64,000 nucleotides of DNA, from positions 10,726,001-10,790,000 of the forward strand of contig NC_090128.1 in assembly GCF_040581485.1 (NCBI RefSeq). The letters run 5' to 3'. The first letter of the stretch is position 1; the number at the start of each line of letters is the position of its first letter. The notes beneath the pieces were generated by a model. It saw only the letters and a list, made by a program, of their open reading frames with translations, did no database searches and was not told where the DNA came from. This DNA comes from Linepithema humile. Taxonomy: Eukaryota; Arthropoda; Insecta; Hymenoptera; Formicidae. Of the stretch, positions 62,366 to 64,000 are shown one piece after another. The position numbers and the translations under genes were made by a program.

Positions 62366-63665
62366 ATAGAGGACACTGAACATATATGTGATATGCTGGC
62401 CGTATATTGATAGTTCTGTTGATAATTAAAGAGTTTTCGTGTAGTTCTGAGCCAGTACATTGCTTTTCCAAAGAGTTCTGACGACTAAAATAATTAGAAA
62501 ATTTTTTAACAATTATTTTACCCGAAAAACACGCATTTTTGTACATATATGTGATATGCTGGCCGCATATTGATAGTTCTGCTAAAAATTAGACAGTTCT
62601 CTTCTAGTTCTGGGCGAGTACATTGCTTTTCCAAAAAGTTCTGACGACTAAAATAATTAGAAAATTTTTTAAACAATTATTTTACTCGAAAAACACGCAT
62701 TTTTTAGTATATGTGTGATATGCTGGCCGTATATTGATAGTTCTGTTAATAATTAAAGAGTTTTCGTGTAGTTCTGGGCAAGTACATTGCTTTTCCAAAA
62801 AGTTCTGACGACTAAAATAATTAGAAAATTTTTTAAACAATTATTTTACCCGAAAAACACGCATTTTTGAGTATATGTGTGATATGCTGGCCGTATATTG
62901 ATAGTTCTGTTAATAATTAAAGAGTTTTCGTGTAGTTCTGGGCAAGTACATTGCTTTTCCAAAGAGTTCTGACGACTAAAATAATTAGAAAATTTTTTAA
63001 ACAATTAATTTACCCGAAAAACGCGCATTTTTGAGCATATGTGTGATATGCTGGCCGTATATTGATAGTTCTGTTAATAATTAAAGAGTTTTCGTGTAGT
63101 TCTGGGCAAGTACATTGCTTTTCCAAAGAGTTCTGACGACTAAAATAATTACAAAATTTTTTAAACAATTAATTTACCCGAAAAACGCGCATTTTTGAGC
63201 ATATGTGTGATATGCTGGCCGCATATTGATAGTTCTGCTAAAAATTAGACAGTTCTCTTCTAGTTCTGGGCGAGTACATTGCTTTTCCAAAGAGTTCTGA
63301 CGACTAAAATAATTAGAAAATTTTTTAAACAATTATTTTACCCGAAAAACACGCATTTTTGAGTATATGTGTGATATGCTGGCCGTATATTGATAGTTCT
63401 GTTAATAATTAAAGAGTTTTCGTGTAGTTCTGGGCAAGTACATTGCTTTTCCAAAGAGTTCTGACGACTAAAATAATTAGAAAATTTTTTAAACAATTAA
63501 TTTACCCGAAAAACGCGCATTTTTGAGCATATGTGTGATATGCTGGCCGCATATTGATAGTTCTGCTAAAAATTAGACAGAGAGTTCTCTTCTAGTTCTG
63601 GGCGAGTACATTGCTTTTCCAAAGAGTTCTGACGACTAAAATAATTAGAAAATTTTTTATATAAT
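62350..63665. repeat. 164 bp satellite array, eight units, two variants
   Basis: The landmark GATATGCTGGCC recurs at 62390, 62553, 62717, 62881, 63045, 63209, 63373 and 63537, a period of 164 bp. Units fall into variant A (CCGTATATTGATAGTTCTGT, then AAAGAGTTTTCGTGT) and variant B (CCGCATATTGATAGTTCTGC, then GACAGTTCTCTTCT), in the order A B A A A B A B. The array ends in an AT-rich slippage tract at about 63657-63722. Confidence 0.95.
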
Positions 63666-63722
63666 TTTATATAATTTTATATAATTATATAATTTTATAT
63701 AATTATATAATTTTATATAATA

Positions 63723-64000
63723 AATTATTGAAAAATAATTACTGTTATACAAATAATTTTTTCATATCCTTGAAGTTTTTCTTCGTACGCCGAGTATATT
63801 CACAATCATATAGTAGAGTTCATAAAAGTTGTTAACAATTATTTAAATATTAGAAACCAGAACTTTTCTGAAATGTATAGAAGTATTAAATATATAGTTC
63901 GAAAAAACTTCCCAATATACAATAACGTATCACAATTACATAAGCGAAAAGATGATAAAAATTGTTAACAATTATTTTTATTACTATTGATGGATATTGT
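63723..64000 (+). other. AT-rich intron to window end
   Basis: Continuation of the sima intron. No coding exon is seen before the window edge. Confidence 0.5.

Overview
The window is nuclear DNA of an insect, most likely a hymenopteran and probably ant-like. Evidence: AT-rich intergenic DNA with CpG-dense patches, genes split by short GT-AG introns, abundant microsatellites and small inverted-repeat transposon remnants, and insect-type gene content (a spindle-E/TDRD9-type piRNA helicase, a dimmed/MIST1-type bHLH factor, a sima/HIF-1alpha bHLH exon, a single-copy globin). The order-level placement is an impression, not a result. Exon joins below were worked out by hand from splice sites, reading phase and remembered family sequences; there is no transcript evidence.

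Region 1 (0.5-14 kb) is a compact cluster: FAM50/XAP5 (+), CDIN1 (-), Gps2 (+) and spn-E (-). CDIN1 and Gps2 diverge from a 586 bp shared promoter interval that carries a repeat pair. FAM50/CDIN1 and Gps2/spn-E are convergent. spn-E has a 210 bp partial copy of its own largest exon inside an intron.

Region 2 (14-22.6 kb) holds three diverged leader-like modules ending in splice-donor sequences, a three-exon globin, and two small predicted membrane proteins. The second combines a signal peptide, a death-fold-like domain and a C-terminal transmembrane exon that can be skipped through an internal poly(A) site.

Region 3 (25-28 kb) is the dimmed-type bHLH gene (-). About 20 kb of non-coding DNA follows (28-47.7 kb), alternating AT-rich and CpG-rich blocks, in which I find no supportable gene.

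Region 4 (47.7-64 kb): an Rpp14 (RNase P subunit) reading frame ends 9 bp before the start of CHCHD4/Mia40 in the same exon. The exon-2 part of Rpp14 contains no ATG in any frame, which suits dicistronic translation or a splice-controlled choice. It recalls the vertebrate RPP14-HTD2 dicistron, also with a mitochondrial second protein. Next comes the 5' half of sima (HIF-alpha): a short first coding exon, a 10 kb intron containing a second, much longer alternative first coding exon (437 codons) behind a purine-rich leader, and the bHLH exon. The PAS exons lie beyond the window. The last intron carries a 164 bp satellite array with two unit variants.

Most promising for novelty: the Rpp14/CHCHD4 overlap architecture, the lumenal death-fold protein with soluble and membrane forms, and the long alternative N-terminus of sima.
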